A stretch of DNA of 8,804 bases from Bacillus sp. (in: firmicutes) (GCA_003457145.1 DMSR01000036.1:221-9024); one strand, 5' to 3'; positions 1-6,639 are shown, numbered from the stretch's first letter. A program made the numbers and translations. The notes: generated by a model not told the origin, from the sequence alone.

Positions 1-207
1 TTCAGCCGTTTTATGTTCGGAGGCCCTCGAGCTGCAGAGCCTCAAATGGAAAAAAGGAACACGGTTACAAGCTTCCTTAGCCATGTTGATTTTGATGAAG
101 TGATGAATCATGTGGACACACTGATCACCTCCGCCAGAGAACTGAAACCGCTCTTTGGAAAGGTCAGACCCTATCTGGATCAATTCCTTACAAAAAATAA
201 AAGCTGA
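1..207 (+). CDS. Small hypothetical protein, 5' end probably outside the window
   Basis: The reading frame is open from base 1 (Phe-Ser-Arg-Phe before the first Met at base 13) to a TGA at 205-207. No SD precedes the ATG at 13 or the ATG at 46, so the true start may lie to the left of the window. The visible protein is soluble-looking. It has a Gly/Pro-containing N-terminal stretch, then a predicted amphipathic helical tail with Asp-Phe-Asp-Glu-Val-Met, then Leu-Lys-Pro-Leu-Phe. The tail faintly resembles small YppG-type Bacillus proteins, but I do not recognise it with confidence. It sits convergent to comZ, where B. subtilis has the small gene yjzB, so it could be a positional counterpart. 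The evidence that it is real is the terminator right at its stop codon and the lack of a competing ORF. Function is unknown. Confidence 0.5.
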   Translation, partial: FSRFMFGGPRAAEPQMEKRNTVTSFLSHVDFDEVMNHVDTLITSARELKPLFGKVRPYLDQFLTKNKS

Positions 208-230
208 GGCTCATGCCTCAGCTTTTTGGG
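199..230. terminator. Bidirectional rho-independent terminator between the 1-207 ORF and comZ
   Basis: A perfect 12-bp stem (arms 199-210 and 215-226) closes on a 4-nt TCAT loop. It has an A-run on the left and a T-run on the right, so it works in both directions. The stop codon of the plus-strand ORF lies inside the left arm, and the comZ stop lies a few bases to the right. It therefore ends both convergent transcripts. Confidence 0.9.
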
Positions 231-419
231 TTATTCTTTTGCAGCATCTGCTCTCCCCAATTCATATGCTTCATTCATCACTTTCGTGAACAGTGAGAAG
301 AAAGGCTGAAGGTTGTCCATTGTAAGCTCAACCCCAGCAGCTTCGAGCTGTTGTTGTGCTTCAGGCAGATACTTCATAGCAATTTGCATAAATTCCATTG
401 TTTTATCATTGTTTTGCAT
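231..419 (-). CDS. comZ: ComZ-family competence protein
   Basis: This 62-residue protein is the usual ComZ length. It carries a segment I recognise from ComZ: EFMQIAMKYLPEAQQQLE near the N-terminus, then LQPFF and LFTKVMNEAYELGRAD near the C-terminus. In B. subtilis, ComZ is reported to dampen expression of the late competence operon comG. It is a small, soluble, acidic, helical protein with no membrane segment. The ATG at 419 has an AAAGGAG SD (complement of 430-436) about ten bases upstream. It starts 24 bp after the med stop with no promoter between, so it is co-transcribed with med, as in B. subtilis. It ends at the shared terminator. Confidence 0.93.
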   Translation of the reverse strand: MQNNDKTMEFMQIAMKYLPEAQQQLEAAGVELTMDNLQPFFSLFTKVMNEAYELGRADAAKE

Positions 420-443
420 TTTTTGATTACTCCTTTAATTGTG

Positions 444-1394
444 TTATTGGTTAGGTAGTTTGCCACTTTTTTTATAGGACTTGATATACCTGTTTAGCTT
501 CTCACGGAATTCACTATCGACCTTAGAGCTGAACTTCCCAAGCGAAATCACTTCGTCCTGGAAATCAAAGTATAAATTACCGGAGTTAAGTTCTCCCCTA
601 TTAAATTTGCCAGCAGTCAACACGTATAAATCGTCTACATGCTGAATGGTACTTGTAAGGACGGTTGATTCTCCAAAATCCGACTGATCAGAAATATAGC
701 CAATTACATAAAGCCCCTTATCCTTCACCTTTTCAATAATCGGAACATTAAATCCGTCCCCAGCTGGATAAATAACATCTGCACCCTTTAAAAGGACATC
801 ATCCAGAACTTCCAGTGCTTTTTCTTGATCATCCCAATGGCCAATATAACGAATATCCACTTCCATATCTTTATTTTCAAAAATAGCCCCATCATAAAAG
901 CCTTCCACTTCTGGCTGCCATTCATACGCAGCCACAATACCTACCCGACCGGTCTTGGACATGTGACTTGCCACCATCCCCCCGAAAAAGCCCATCGAAT
1001 ATGCCTTGAAATTAAGGCTGGTTGTATTTTCCTTCTTGGCATCACCATTGAAGCTTATAAAATGAATATCAGGATATTGTTCCGAAATTTTATTAAAATA
1101 AGCAGCATATTCATTTCCGTGTCCATAAATAAGGTTTACACCTTTTTTGTCAAACTCCTTAACTGCCTGTTCCACAAGTTTTTGTGTATTCATACCTTCT
1201 TTGAAGAAAACATCAACATTTAAACTTGATTGAATTTGCAGAAGTCCACGGTAACCTTTCGTTCCCCACACCTGATCATTAATGGTTTCAGGCACTAGCA
1301 GACCCACCTTTTCCACCTTGCCAGATGTGAGGGGTTGTCCGCACCCTCCCAACAGCAGCAGGCTTAACAACACGAGCCCGAAACGTTTCAGCAT
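444..1394 (-). CDS. med: Med, BMP-family lipoprotein, positive regulator of comK
   Basis: This is a BMP/PBP1-type periplasmic-binding-fold protein. In B. subtilis, Med is a positive regulator of the competence master regulator comK. The start at 1394 gives 316 aa, close to the approximately 317 aa I recall for the B. subtilis protein. The N-terminus is MLKRF, a hydrophobic stretch, then a lipobox LLGGC, with Cys18 as the predicted lipidated residue, so the mature protein sits on the outer face of the membrane. Segments shared with Med include ETINDQVWGTKGY, VNLIYGHGNEYA, MGFFGGMVASHMSKT, WQPEVEGF, VIYPAGDGFNVP and GYISDQSD. An upstream in-frame ATG at 1403 abuts the SD directly and cannot be the start. 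comZ follows after 24 bp. yjaV lies 144 bp upstream. Substrate binding has not been shown for this family branch, and the regulatory mechanism is not evident from the sequence. Confidence 0.93.
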   Translation of the reverse strand: MLKRFGLVLLSLLLLGGCGQPLTSGKVEKVGLLVPETINDQVWGTKGYRGLLQIQSSLNVDVFFKEGMNTQKLVEQAVKEFDKKGVNLIYGHGNEYAAYFNKISEQYPDIHFISFNGDAKKENTTSLNFKAYSMGFFGGMVASHMSKTGRVGIVAAYEWQPEVEGFYDGAIFENKDMEVDIRYIGHWDDQEKALEVLDDVLLKGADVIYPAGDGFNVPIIEKVKDKGLYVIGYISDQSDFGESTVLTSTIQHVDDLYVLTAGKFNRGELNSGNLYFDFQDEVISLGKFSSKVDSEFREKLNRYIKSYKKSGKLPNQ

Positions 1395-1403
1395 CCGATG
1401 CAT

Positions 1404-1410
1404 CTCCTTT
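1404..1410 (-). promoter_or_regulatory. SD that fixes the med start
   Basis: AAAGGAG on the minus strand lies 9 nt before the ATG at 1394 but 0 nt before the ATG at 1403. This selects the shorter protein, which begins MLKRFG. Confidence 0.85.
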
Positions 1411-1504
1411 ATGCCGCACTGTTAAGAATTGGTCTAAAAAAAACAGCGCACGCTAAAATTAAAATGGAACCGATAAAAGAATCTTTTACCATTTTACTCT
1501 TTGG

Positions 1505-1532
1505 AGTATAGCTTTGAAAAGTAATTTATCAT
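1505..1532 (-). promoter_or_regulatory. Candidate SigA-type promoter for med-comZ
   Basis: The minus strand has a good -10 TATACT (complement of 1505-1510) and a weak -35 ATGATA (complement of 1527-1532), with 16 bp between them. It lies just after the yjaV stop, which would let med-comZ be expressed independently of yjaU-yjaV. The -35 match is only 4 of 6, so this is tentative. Confidence 0.3.
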
Positions 1533-1538
1533 TATCGC

Positions 1539-2357
1539 TTATAATCTGCTTTCCTTTATCCGGGTGTATTGTTCCTTCTGCATTGATAACCCTTTAGTGA
1601 TATCCTCGTTGTCCTTAACAGTCATGATTTTGATATTCTCTTTAATTTCAGAATTTCCATTCAGATTACTAAGGGACTTTTCCAGCCTGCTTCCAAGCAC
1701 TGATTCTGCACAGTCAAGCCACTGACCATCCTGCCCGCTTGCTAGGATGAATTTGCCTTCCTCCCTGCCTTCCGCACTATTGATTATCAATTTGACAGCA
1801 TCCTCAATATATATTGCATCATGGGTCCATTCCCAGCTGGCCAATTTCGGCATTTTATTTTCACCCGCTAAATAATTCAAGGACTGTTGAAAGAAAAATC
1901 CCTCTGGCTGCCACGGTCCATAAATAGTTGGCAGGTAAAGCTCCAGGACAGAAACATTCTTTTTTTCAAAAATGCTAGTTAATGTTTGCTGCCATTCTTT
2001 TTTTATTGCCTCTTTGCCTGCTAGACTGGCAGGCAGTAGTAGGATAATCCCGTGATTACTCACATTGATTGCTTCAAGTTTCTTCATTAAATCTTCGATA
2101 AACGGTGTATTCGATAAGTCTTCCTCATACAACGAAATGAAAAGTATATCATCGATACTTGAAGCATTCCATTCCTGAAATATTACTTCTTTAAAATTAG
2201 CATTTCTGCCTATTTCCAGCCGCTTTTCTTCGGTGAAATATGAATCTTGGCTTTTTTGAAAATGGATTCCTACTATCTCAATCCCTTTATCAAGCATATA
2301 CCTGCATAAGCTATAGCCTATAAAATCATAGACACCAAGAATGACTGCTCGCTGCAT
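1539..2357 (-). CDS. yjaV: YjaV, degenerate extended-SDR / NAD-dependent epimerase-like protein
   Basis: This 272-residue Rossmann-fold protein resembles NAD(P)-dependent epimerase/dehydratase (extended SDR) proteins. It opens with a beta strand and the loop GVYDFIG (residues 8-14), has YGPW at 146-149, and has AIYIEDAV at 181-188, matching the usual YVxD block. Two key features are altered. The middle Gly of GxxGxxG is Asp11, and no Tyr fits YxxxK around residues 108-125, where the sequence is SLAGKEAIKKEW. It may bind a nucleotide poorly or act without redox catalysis. The start is the ATG at 2357, with AAGGAGG 7 nt upstream. The TTG at 2375 would lie before the SD and is rejected. It lies 67 bp downstream of yjaU, with a hairpin in between. 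The gene name rests on gene order plus fold. Its function is unknown. Confidence 0.75.
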   Translation of the reverse strand: MQRAVILGVYDFIGYSLCRYMLDKGIEIVGIHFQKSQDSYFTEEKRLEIGRNANFKEVIFQEWNASSIDDILFISLYEEDLSNTPFIEDLMKKLEAINVSNHGIILLLPASLAGKEAIKKEWQQTLTSIFEKKNVSVLELYLPTIYGPWQPEGFFFQQSLNYLAGENKMPKLASWEWTHDAIYIEDAVKLIINSAEGREEGKFILASGQDGQWLDCAESVLGSRLEKSLSNLNGNSEIKENIKIMTVKDNEDITKGLSMQKEQYTRIKESRL

Positions 2358-2360
2358 ATT

Positions 2361-2426
2361 AATTCCTCCTTGCAAATACTCTCTTGTATCCTATGAGTTT
2401 AATTTTGAAAATATTTGCAAGGAATT
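2361..2426 (-). promoter_or_regulatory. Hairpin sequestering the yjaV SD, candidate translational coupler
   Basis: On the mRNA, AATTCCTTGCAAATA (complement of 2412-2426) pairs with the segment complementary to 2361-2378. All 15 bases of the first arm pair, leaving a 3-nt GGA bulge in the second arm. The loop is 33 nt. The second arm contains the AAGGAGG SD of yjaV. The first arm begins at the yjaU stop codon, so a ribosome terminating on yjaU would cover and melt it. Confidence 0.6.
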
Positions 2427-3162
2427 AAAGGACTTGCTCATGTTTCATGAAAAATTTTACGGACTGCATTCCAAACTGCGGCTTCTTCTCTGGTAAAACA
2501 TAACTTATATTCACCGGGAGATCAGCTTCATCCCACTTCACTGATAATTCCTTGAGTATTCTTGATTGTTTATAAGCGCGGTTTCCTGTAAGAACATGGA
2601 TAATTTTCACTGGTACTTCTTGTGTAAATCCCGGTAATTCAACCTCAGCTTTAAGTTTTTCCTTCAAGGCACTAATGTCAATTTCATATGCTTTCTCTAA
2701 TTCTTTGAGAAGCTTCTTATAAAAAAACTTATTCTCTTTTTCCTGTTCTAAATGTGTGGTTAAAGAGAATACTGGATTGATTAAAATCATCGACCTGATT
2801 TTTATATCAGTCTGAGTAAGCATTTTCAAGGCTACAAGAGCCCCCATACCTTCTGCCATTATGTGGAATGAATGATTGAGGATTTCATTGCGGACTATAT
2901 GGCTGCAGAGCCTCATCGCAAGATCAACAGCTTTCTTGCTGCCCCAGTGCCGGCCATATAAGTTAGATGAAAACACCGTGTACCCCTCTTCTTTCAATGT
3001 GTTCAACAATGAACGTTTTCCCTCATTCTGCGTCCAGAAACTGCTCGTGCTGTTCACAAAGTGTCTTTCATCACCAATTACAAGGATACCGAAACCGTTT
3101 GGTTTTTCAGGATAATGGACCATATTCCATTCGGTATCCAGTTTAAAGTTCCGGCTCTCCAT
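2425..3162 (-). CDS. yjaU: YjaU, alpha/beta-hydrolase-fold protein lacking the catalytic triad
   Basis: This 245-residue protein has the layout of an alpha/beta hydrolase: GILVIG strand (24-30), GYTVFSSNLYGRHWG (60-74), nucleophile-elbow-like HIMAEGMGALVAL (100-112), MILINP strand (125-130), a charged helical cap (138-172), then VKIIHVLTGN (185-194). The elbow has Gly105 (codon GGT) where GxSxG has Ser. Asn194 stands near the expected Asp, and no His is found where the last triad member is expected (PQFGMQ, 228-233). It therefore looks like a pseudo-hydrolase. The start is ATG with AAAGGTG about 8 nt upstream. It is the first gene of a yjaU-yjaV run, divergent from yjzD. I could not find a convincing promoter: TTGATT and AATAAT occur upstream on the minus strand, but with 19-bp spacing. 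The gene name is from gene order. Confidence 0.78.
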   Translation of the reverse strand: MESRNFKLDTEWNMVHYPEKPNGFGILVIGDERHFVNSTSSFWTQNEGKRSLLNTLKEEGYTVFSSNLYGRHWGSKKAVDLAMRLCSHIVRNEILNHSFHIMAEGMGALVALKMLTQTDIKIRSMILINPVFSLTTHLEQEKENKFFYKKLLKELEKAYEIDISALKEKLKAEVELPGFTQEVPVKIIHVLTGNRAYKQSRILKELSVKWDEADLPVNISYVLPEKKPQFGMQSVKFFMKHEQVL

Positions 3163-3272
3163 TCTATCAACACCTTTCTAAAGATTATTCATATTACTGT
3201 ATGTAATTAATCAAGAAATGAAAGGGAGTTTGCCCATTTTTTATTCTTTAGCTCATATTTCACTACCCTTTA

Positions 3273-3322
3273 TTGAAAGCGTTGAAAATTCAGAAAGTGA
3301 ATTTCATGGAAACGCTTTTCAA
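3273..3322. repeat. 50-bp imperfect palindrome in the yjaU/yjzD divergent region
   Basis: The outer arms TTGAAAGCGTT (3273-3283) and AACGCTTTTCAA (3311-3322) are inverted, with one inserted base. The inner arms GAAAATTCA (3284-3292) and TGAATTTC (3298-3305) are also inverted, around a central GAAAG. Each outer arm contains an AA(R)CG core and resembles half of a CcpA cre site, but with mismatches. The right arm overlaps the proposed yjzD -35, so this is a candidate operator. It could also form a hairpin in RNA. No regulator can be named from the sequence. Confidence 0.55.
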
Positions 3323-3345
3323 TTTAATTAAAATTCATTTATAAT
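3316..3345 (+). promoter_or_regulatory. Candidate SigA promoter for yjzD
   Basis: A perfect -10 TATAAT at 3340-3345 is preceded by TTTTCA at 3316-3321 with an 18-bp spacer (4 of 6 matches to the -35 consensus). A second TATAAT follows at 3345-3350. The leader to the yjzD ATG would be about 50 nt. Confidence 0.5.
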
Positions 3346-3386
3346 ATAATTCACATATGGTAAGATAAGAAAAGATTTAGAAATGT

Positions 3387-3394
3387 AAGAGGTG
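3387..3394 (+). promoter_or_regulatory. SD that fixes the yjzD start
   Basis: AAGAGGTG lies 6 nt before the ATG at 3401. The in-frame GTG at 3392 is part of this SD, so it is not a usable start. Confidence 0.75.
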
Positions 3395-3400
3395 AAAATC

Positions 3401-3589
3401 ATGAGATATTTTTGGACTTTTTTCTGGACTTTCCTTTTAGTTCAAATGCTTAATTATGTAGCTGGTTCAATGATAGGCACTCCATTTGACTTTAAATCTG
3501 GAAGTATCATTGCTGTAGTTGCATTCATAATCATTGTAGCACTTCCTCTTGTTCTTCCAAATGAACCCGAAGAAAAACATGGCCACTAA
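3401..3589 (+). CDS. yjzD: YjzD-like small membrane protein (DUF2929 type)
   Basis: This is a 62-residue, very hydrophobic protein with two predicted membrane segments: residues 3-24 (aromatic, YFWTFFWTFLLV) and 34-53 (SIIAVVAFIIIVALPLVLP). A short FDFKSG loop joins them, and the tail is charged and His-rich (EEKHGH). The MRY start, the TFLL stretch and the two-helix layout agree with B. subtilis YjzD as I recall it, and it sits at the yjzD position next to yjaU. Here it is transcribed divergently from yjaU and convergently to clpB. It has its own promoter candidate and a strong terminator directly after the stop. Function is unknown. The family assignment is from memory of pattern and from gene order. 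Confidence 0.75.
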   Translation: MRYFWTFFWTFLLVQMLNYVAGSMIGTPFDFKSGSIIAVVAFIIIVALPLVLPNEPEEKHGH

Positions 3590-3597
3590 GTATACAT

Positions 3598-3630
3598 AAA
3601 AAAGTCATCCAGGCCGGATGACTTTTTTTT
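3598..3630. terminator. Strong terminator after yjzD, probably bidirectional
   Basis: The stem AAAAAAGTCATCC / GGATGACTTTTTT closes on a 5-nt AGGCC loop and ends in a T8 run. The left arm starts with an A6 run, so it can also stop leftward transcripts, including any clpB read-through across the repeat at 3657-3859. Confidence 0.92.
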
Positions 3631-3656
3631 AATGATTGTCTCTGGTAAATTTACTA

Positions 3657-3859
3657 TTGATTTTCGTTCCAGGCCCTGAGCCTCCTGGTCGCAAGCTCCT
3701 GTGGCATTAGCTGATTCCTACGAGAATCATTTCAACCTAGGTTTCACCTGTCCAGCTGATTCCGCAGGACATTGATTGCGCTTCCTCGAACCCGCCCACG
3801 CACGTGGAAAATGCGTTAGCATTTTCGGAGGAGCCTACTCGCCTTCCAGTATCAATCAA
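3657..3859. repeat. Decayed Bacillaceae intergenic repeat, possibly two nested copies
   Basis: This gene-free stretch begins with TTGATTTTCGTTCCAGGC and ends with GCCTTCC then AATCAA, giving inverted TTGATT/AATCAA termini. Inside are GAGCCTCCT, CACCTGTCC, CCGCAGGA and GGAGGAGCC blocks. These match the pattern of a high-copy intergenic repeat I recall from many Bacillaceae genomes. A second TTGATT..CG.TTCC end at 3772-3785 suggests two nested or tandem copies (about 3657-3771 and 3772-3859). AGCTGATTCC occurs twice (3709-3718 and 3754-3763). A perfect 8-bp hairpin with a GTTA loop lies at 3807-3826. No ORF, tRNA or transposase is present. The remaining bases up to 3944 hold further AATCAAC and TTTAACAGTGC fragments that may belong to the same element. 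Confidence 0.65.
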
Positions 3860-3944
3860 CAGGATGTAAAAAATCAACATTGGGCTTTAACAGTGCTTAT
3901 TGATTAATACTTTTTAGTTGGCAATAACATCCTCAAGAGCCTGC

Positions 3945-6545
3945 TCACTTATCCTGCAATATTATTTCACCATTGTTGACCAAGATTTCTACCTGGCTTT
4001 TTTCTTTAATTTTGCCAGCGATGATTTCCTTTGCCAGTTTTGTTTCAACACTCCTCTGGATAAAGCGCTTCAGCGGCCTTGCTCCATAAACCGGATCGAA
4101 CCCATTCACCGCCAAATATTCCTTTGCTTCGTCACTGATCGAGAGGTGGATATGCTGGCTTCCTAATCTTTCCTGCAAAGTGAGAATCAATTTTTCAACG
4201 ATTAATTTAATCTCTTTCAATGCAAGTGGTTTAAACAAAATAATTTCATCCACCCTGTTTAAAAACTCGGGACGGAAATGGCTCCGCATCTGGGACATAA
4301 CAAGTTCCCTTGTCTCTGGAGAAATTTCGTCCTGACCCTCATGCCGCTCCAGCAGGAAATGGGATCCTATATTTGATGTCATGATAATTACAGTATTTTT
4401 AAAATCGACCGTTCTTCCCTGGGAATCAGTAATACGTCCATCATCAAGCATCTGAAGAAGAATATTGAACACCTCTGGGTGAGCTTTCTCAATTTCATCT
4501 AAAAGTATGACAGAGTATGGATTCCTTCTTACAGCCTCTGTCAATTGTCCGCCTTCTTCATATCCTACATATCCTGGAGGAGCTCCAATCATCCTTGAAA
4601 CTGCATGTTTTTCCATATACTCTGACATATCGATGCGAATGATATGCTCTTCGCTGTCAAATAAAGATTGCGCTAGTGTTTTTGCTAATTCTGTCTTGCC
4701 CACTCCCGTAGGTCCGAGAAAGATAAACGAGCCAATTGGCCTATTCGGATCTTTGATGCCGGCTCTTGCCCTTAAAACAGCATCTGCAACAAATGTTACT
4801 GCTTCTTCCTGCCCTACCACTCGTTCCTGAAGGATACTCTCCAGCCTCAGCAGCTTTTCCCTTTCTCCTTCCACCAGCTTCATGACCGGTATACCAGTCC
4901 AGCGGGCAACAATAGAAGCAATTTCTTCCTCTGTAACTTCCTCCCTAAGAAGCCTGTCACCATTGTCCTCACTGACCATAGACTCCAGTGCTTTCAGTTC
5001 TTTTTCCAGCGAAGGTATGCTGCCATGCCTTAACTCGGCAGCCTTGTTCAAATCATAGTCATTCTCTGCTTTTTCAAGCTCCCGTCTGAGCTTTTCCAGC
5101 ATTTCACGCTTTTCCTGCACCTTCTGTATGCCTTCTTTTTCCTTCATCCATCTTGCCTTCATCTCATTTGCTTTTTCCCTTAGATTGGCCAATTCTTTTT
5201 GAAGGACTGCCAGCCTCTCCCGGCTGGCATCATCCTTCTCCTTTGTAAGTGCTGCTTCTTCAATCTCAAGCTGCATTACTCTTCTTGTCACTTCATCAAG
5301 TTCTGATGGCATGGAGTCAATTTCAGTCCGGATCATCGCACAAGCCTCATCGACTAGGTCAATTGCTTTGTCAGGCAAGAATCGGTCAGTAATATATCTG
5401 TCTGACAACGTTGCTGCCGCCACAATGGCCCGGTCATGTATGTTCACTCCATGATGTATTTCAAACCTTTCCTTTAGACCTCTTAAAATCGATACTGTGT
5501 CCTCGACATTCGGCTCCTGCACTAAAACCTGCTGGAATCTGCGTTCCAAAGCGGGGTCTTTTTCTATATATTTGCGGTGCTCATCCAGTGTTGTCGCCCC
5601 GATACAATGCAATTCACCGCGCGCAAGCATTGGCTTGAGCATATTACCAGCATCCATTGCACCCTCCGTCTTTCCAGCACCGACAATAGTATGAAGTTCA
5701 TCTATAAATAACAGAATTCTGCCTTCGCTCTTTTTCACTTCATTTAATACGGCTTTCAATCGCTCTTCAAATTCTCCTCGGAATTTGGCTCCTGCAATCA
5801 ACGAACTCATATCTAATGCGAATATTGTTTTTTCCTTCAGCCCTTCTGGAACATCCTTTCTGACAATCCTTTGAGCAAGCCCTTCAACAATCGCCGTCTT
5901 ACCCACGCCAGGTTCGCCGATCAGTACCGGATTATTTTTAGTTTTCCTTGAAAGGATACGGATAACGTTCCTTATTTCACCGTCCCTGCCGATTACTGGG
6001 TCGACCTTTCCTGATCGAACTTCTTCTACTAGGTCACGCCCATATTTTTTTAAAACCTCATAAGTTCCTTCTGGATTTTGTGAAGTCACTCTCTGGCTCC
6101 CCCTAACTTCTTTTATTCTTGATATTAATCTTTCCCTAGTTAATCCTGACTTTTTCATTGCTTCTCCGGATTGTGAAGAAACAGTATTTATAGCAGCCAG
6201 CAATATATGTTCCACAGATAAAAACTCATCTTCAAAAAAGGCCATCTCTTCCTCGGCCTGAGCCAAAACCTTTTGAAGTGAGCCTGTAATATATAATTTC
6301 CCCTGTTCCACACCACTTCCAGATACCTGGGGTTTCCTGGACAATGAGTTGTTTAATTCCTTCACTAAAGATTCTGTATGGATGCCCAAGCCAGAAAGCA
6401 ATGTTTGCGCCAGATTATTTTCTTGTCGCAATAGAGCAAGAAAAAGATGCAGATCATCCACTTCCTGATGGTTATGCTGAACTGCAAGTGTCTGGGCTGA
6501 TACAATTGCGTTCTGCAAACTTTCCGTCATTTTATTAAAATCCAA
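3945..6545 (-). CDS. clpB: ClpB, Hsp100 protein disaggregase
   Basis: ClpB is a cytoplasmic hexameric AAA+ ATPase that works with DnaK/DnaJ/GrpE to pull apart heat-aggregated proteins. Counting from the TTG start (866 aa, a normal ClpB length), domains in order are: the Clp N-domain (about 5-145); AAA1 with Walker A GEPGVGKT (210-217), Walker B LLFIDE (278-283) and paired Arg at 335-336; a long charged coiled-coil M-domain (about 405-535) with [12 protein letters not shown]; and AAA2 with GPTGVGKT (611-618), pore loop GYVG (658-661), VILLDE (679-684), TSN (723-725) and sensor-2 GARPLKR (821-827). The full-length M-domain separates it from ClpC and ClpE. All catalytic motifs are intact. TTG at 6545 is chosen because it lies 8 nt from the SD and gives the usual MDxN start. 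GTG at 6548 or 6554 is too close to the SD. It is a single-gene unit under CtsR, convergent to yjzD. B. subtilis has no clpB. Confidence 0.96.
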   Translation of the reverse strand: MDFNKMTESLQNAIVSAQTLAVQHNHQEVDDLHLFLALLRQENNLAQTLLSGLGIHTESLVKELNNSLSRKPQVSGSGVEQGKLYITGSLQKVLAQAEEEMAFFEDEFLSVEHILLAAINTVSSQSGEAMKKSGLTRERLISRIKEVRGSQRVTSQNPEGTYEVLKKYGRDLVEEVRSGKVDPVIGRDGEIRNVIRILSRKTKNNPVLIGEPGVGKTAIVEGLAQRIVRKDVPEGLKEKTIFALDMSSLIAGAKFRGEFEERLKAVLNEVKKSEGRILLFIDELHTIVGAGKTEGAMDAGNMLKPMLARGELHCIGATTLDEHRKYIEKDPALERRFQQVLVQEPNVEDTVSILRGLKERFEIHHGVNIHDRAIVAAATLSDRYITDRFLPDKAIDLVDEACAMIRTEIDSMPSELDEVTRRVMQLEIEEAALTKEKDDASRERLAVLQKELANLREKANEMKARWMKEKEGIQKVQEKREMLEKLRRELEKAENDYDLNKAAELRHGSIPSLEKELKALESMVSEDNGDRLLREEVTEEEIASIVARWTGIPVMKLVEGEREKLLRLESILQERVVGQEEAVTFVADAVLRARAGIKDPNRPIGSFIFLGPTGVGKTELAKTLAQSLFDSEEHIIRIDMSEYMEKHAVSRMIGAPPGYVGYEEGGQLTEAVRRNPYSVILLDEIEKAHPEVFNILLQMLDDGRITDSQGRTVDFKNTVIIMTSNIGSHFLLERHEGQDEISPETRELVMSQMRSHFRPEFLNRVDEIILFKPLALKEIKLIVEKLILTLQERLGSQHIHLSISDEAKEYLAVNGFDPVYGARPLKRFIQRSVETKLAKEIIAGKIKEKSQVEILVNNGEIILQDK

Positions 6546-6553
6546 CACAACCA

Positions 6554-6560
6554 CTCCTTT
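6554..6560 (-). promoter_or_regulatory. SD of clpB, fixes the TTG start
   Basis: AAAGGAG (complement of 6554-6560) lies 8 nt before TTG 6545, 5 nt before GTG 6548, and overlaps GTG 6554. Its AAA is shared with the last bases of the CtsR operator, so repressor binding and the translation signal are physically joined. Confidence 0.75.
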
Positions 6561-6574
6561 GACCTTTTTTGACC
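6558..6574 (-). promoter_or_regulatory. CtsR operator of clpB
   Basis: The minus strand reads GGTCAAA-AAA-GGTCAAA, an exact match to the CtsR heptad repeat (A/G)GTCAAA-NAN-(A/G)GTCAAA. It lies just downstream of the predicted transcription start (about 6577), where bound CtsR would block transcription until heat or protein stress inactivates it. No CIRCE inverted repeat for HrcA is seen. Confidence 0.93.
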
Positions 6575-6583
6575 TTTGATATT

Positions 6584-6611
6584 ATTATAATAAAAATTCC
6601 CAATAAGTAAA
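6584..6611 (-). promoter_or_regulatory. SigA promoter of clpB
   Basis: A perfect -10 TATAAT (complement of 6584-6589) sits 16 bp from a -35 TTTACT (complement of 6606-6611, 4 of 6 matches). The predicted transcript starts about 32 nt before the TTG and enters the CtsR operator directly. The -35 overlaps the foot of the yjzC terminator stem. Confidence 0.7.
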
Positions 6612-6633
6612 GCCATCCGCACTGGATGGCTTT
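6609..6633 (-). terminator. Terminator-like hairpin after yjzC
   Basis: A perfect 10-bp stem (arms 6609-6618 and 6624-6633) closes on a 5-nt loop, just past the yjzC stop. On the minus strand the following T-run is short and broken (TTT, A, C, TT), so termination may be incomplete. The plus-strand orientation ends in TTTT only. Confidence 0.7.
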
Positions 6634-6639
6634 TAACAT

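Noticed and set aside
825..1223. A 132-codon plus-strand open frame inside med
   Set aside because: It has no SD, lies wholly antisense to a clearly recognisable Med protein, and its translation looks like no protein family.
1437..1454. Possible terminator upstream of med: AGC/GCT arms followed by eight Ts on the minus strand
   Set aside because: The stem is only three or four base pairs with a tiny loop, too weak for a rho-independent terminator.
2373..2375. TTG as the yjaV start
   Set aside because: It lies upstream of the SD itself. The ATG at 2357, 7 nt after AAGGAGG, is correct.
3273..3287. CcpA cre site at TTGAAAGCGTTGAAA
   Set aside because: Two mismatches fall in conserved positions of the cre consensus. 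It is kept only as part of the palindrome.
3807..3826. The 8-bp hairpin as a clpB terminator
   Set aside because: It lacks a T-run on either strand and sits inside the repeat element.
4507..4830. A 107-codon plus-strand open frame inside clpB, and similar short ones at 3918, 5411, 5497 and 6344
   Set aside because: All are antisense shadows of conserved ClpB domains, without SDs.
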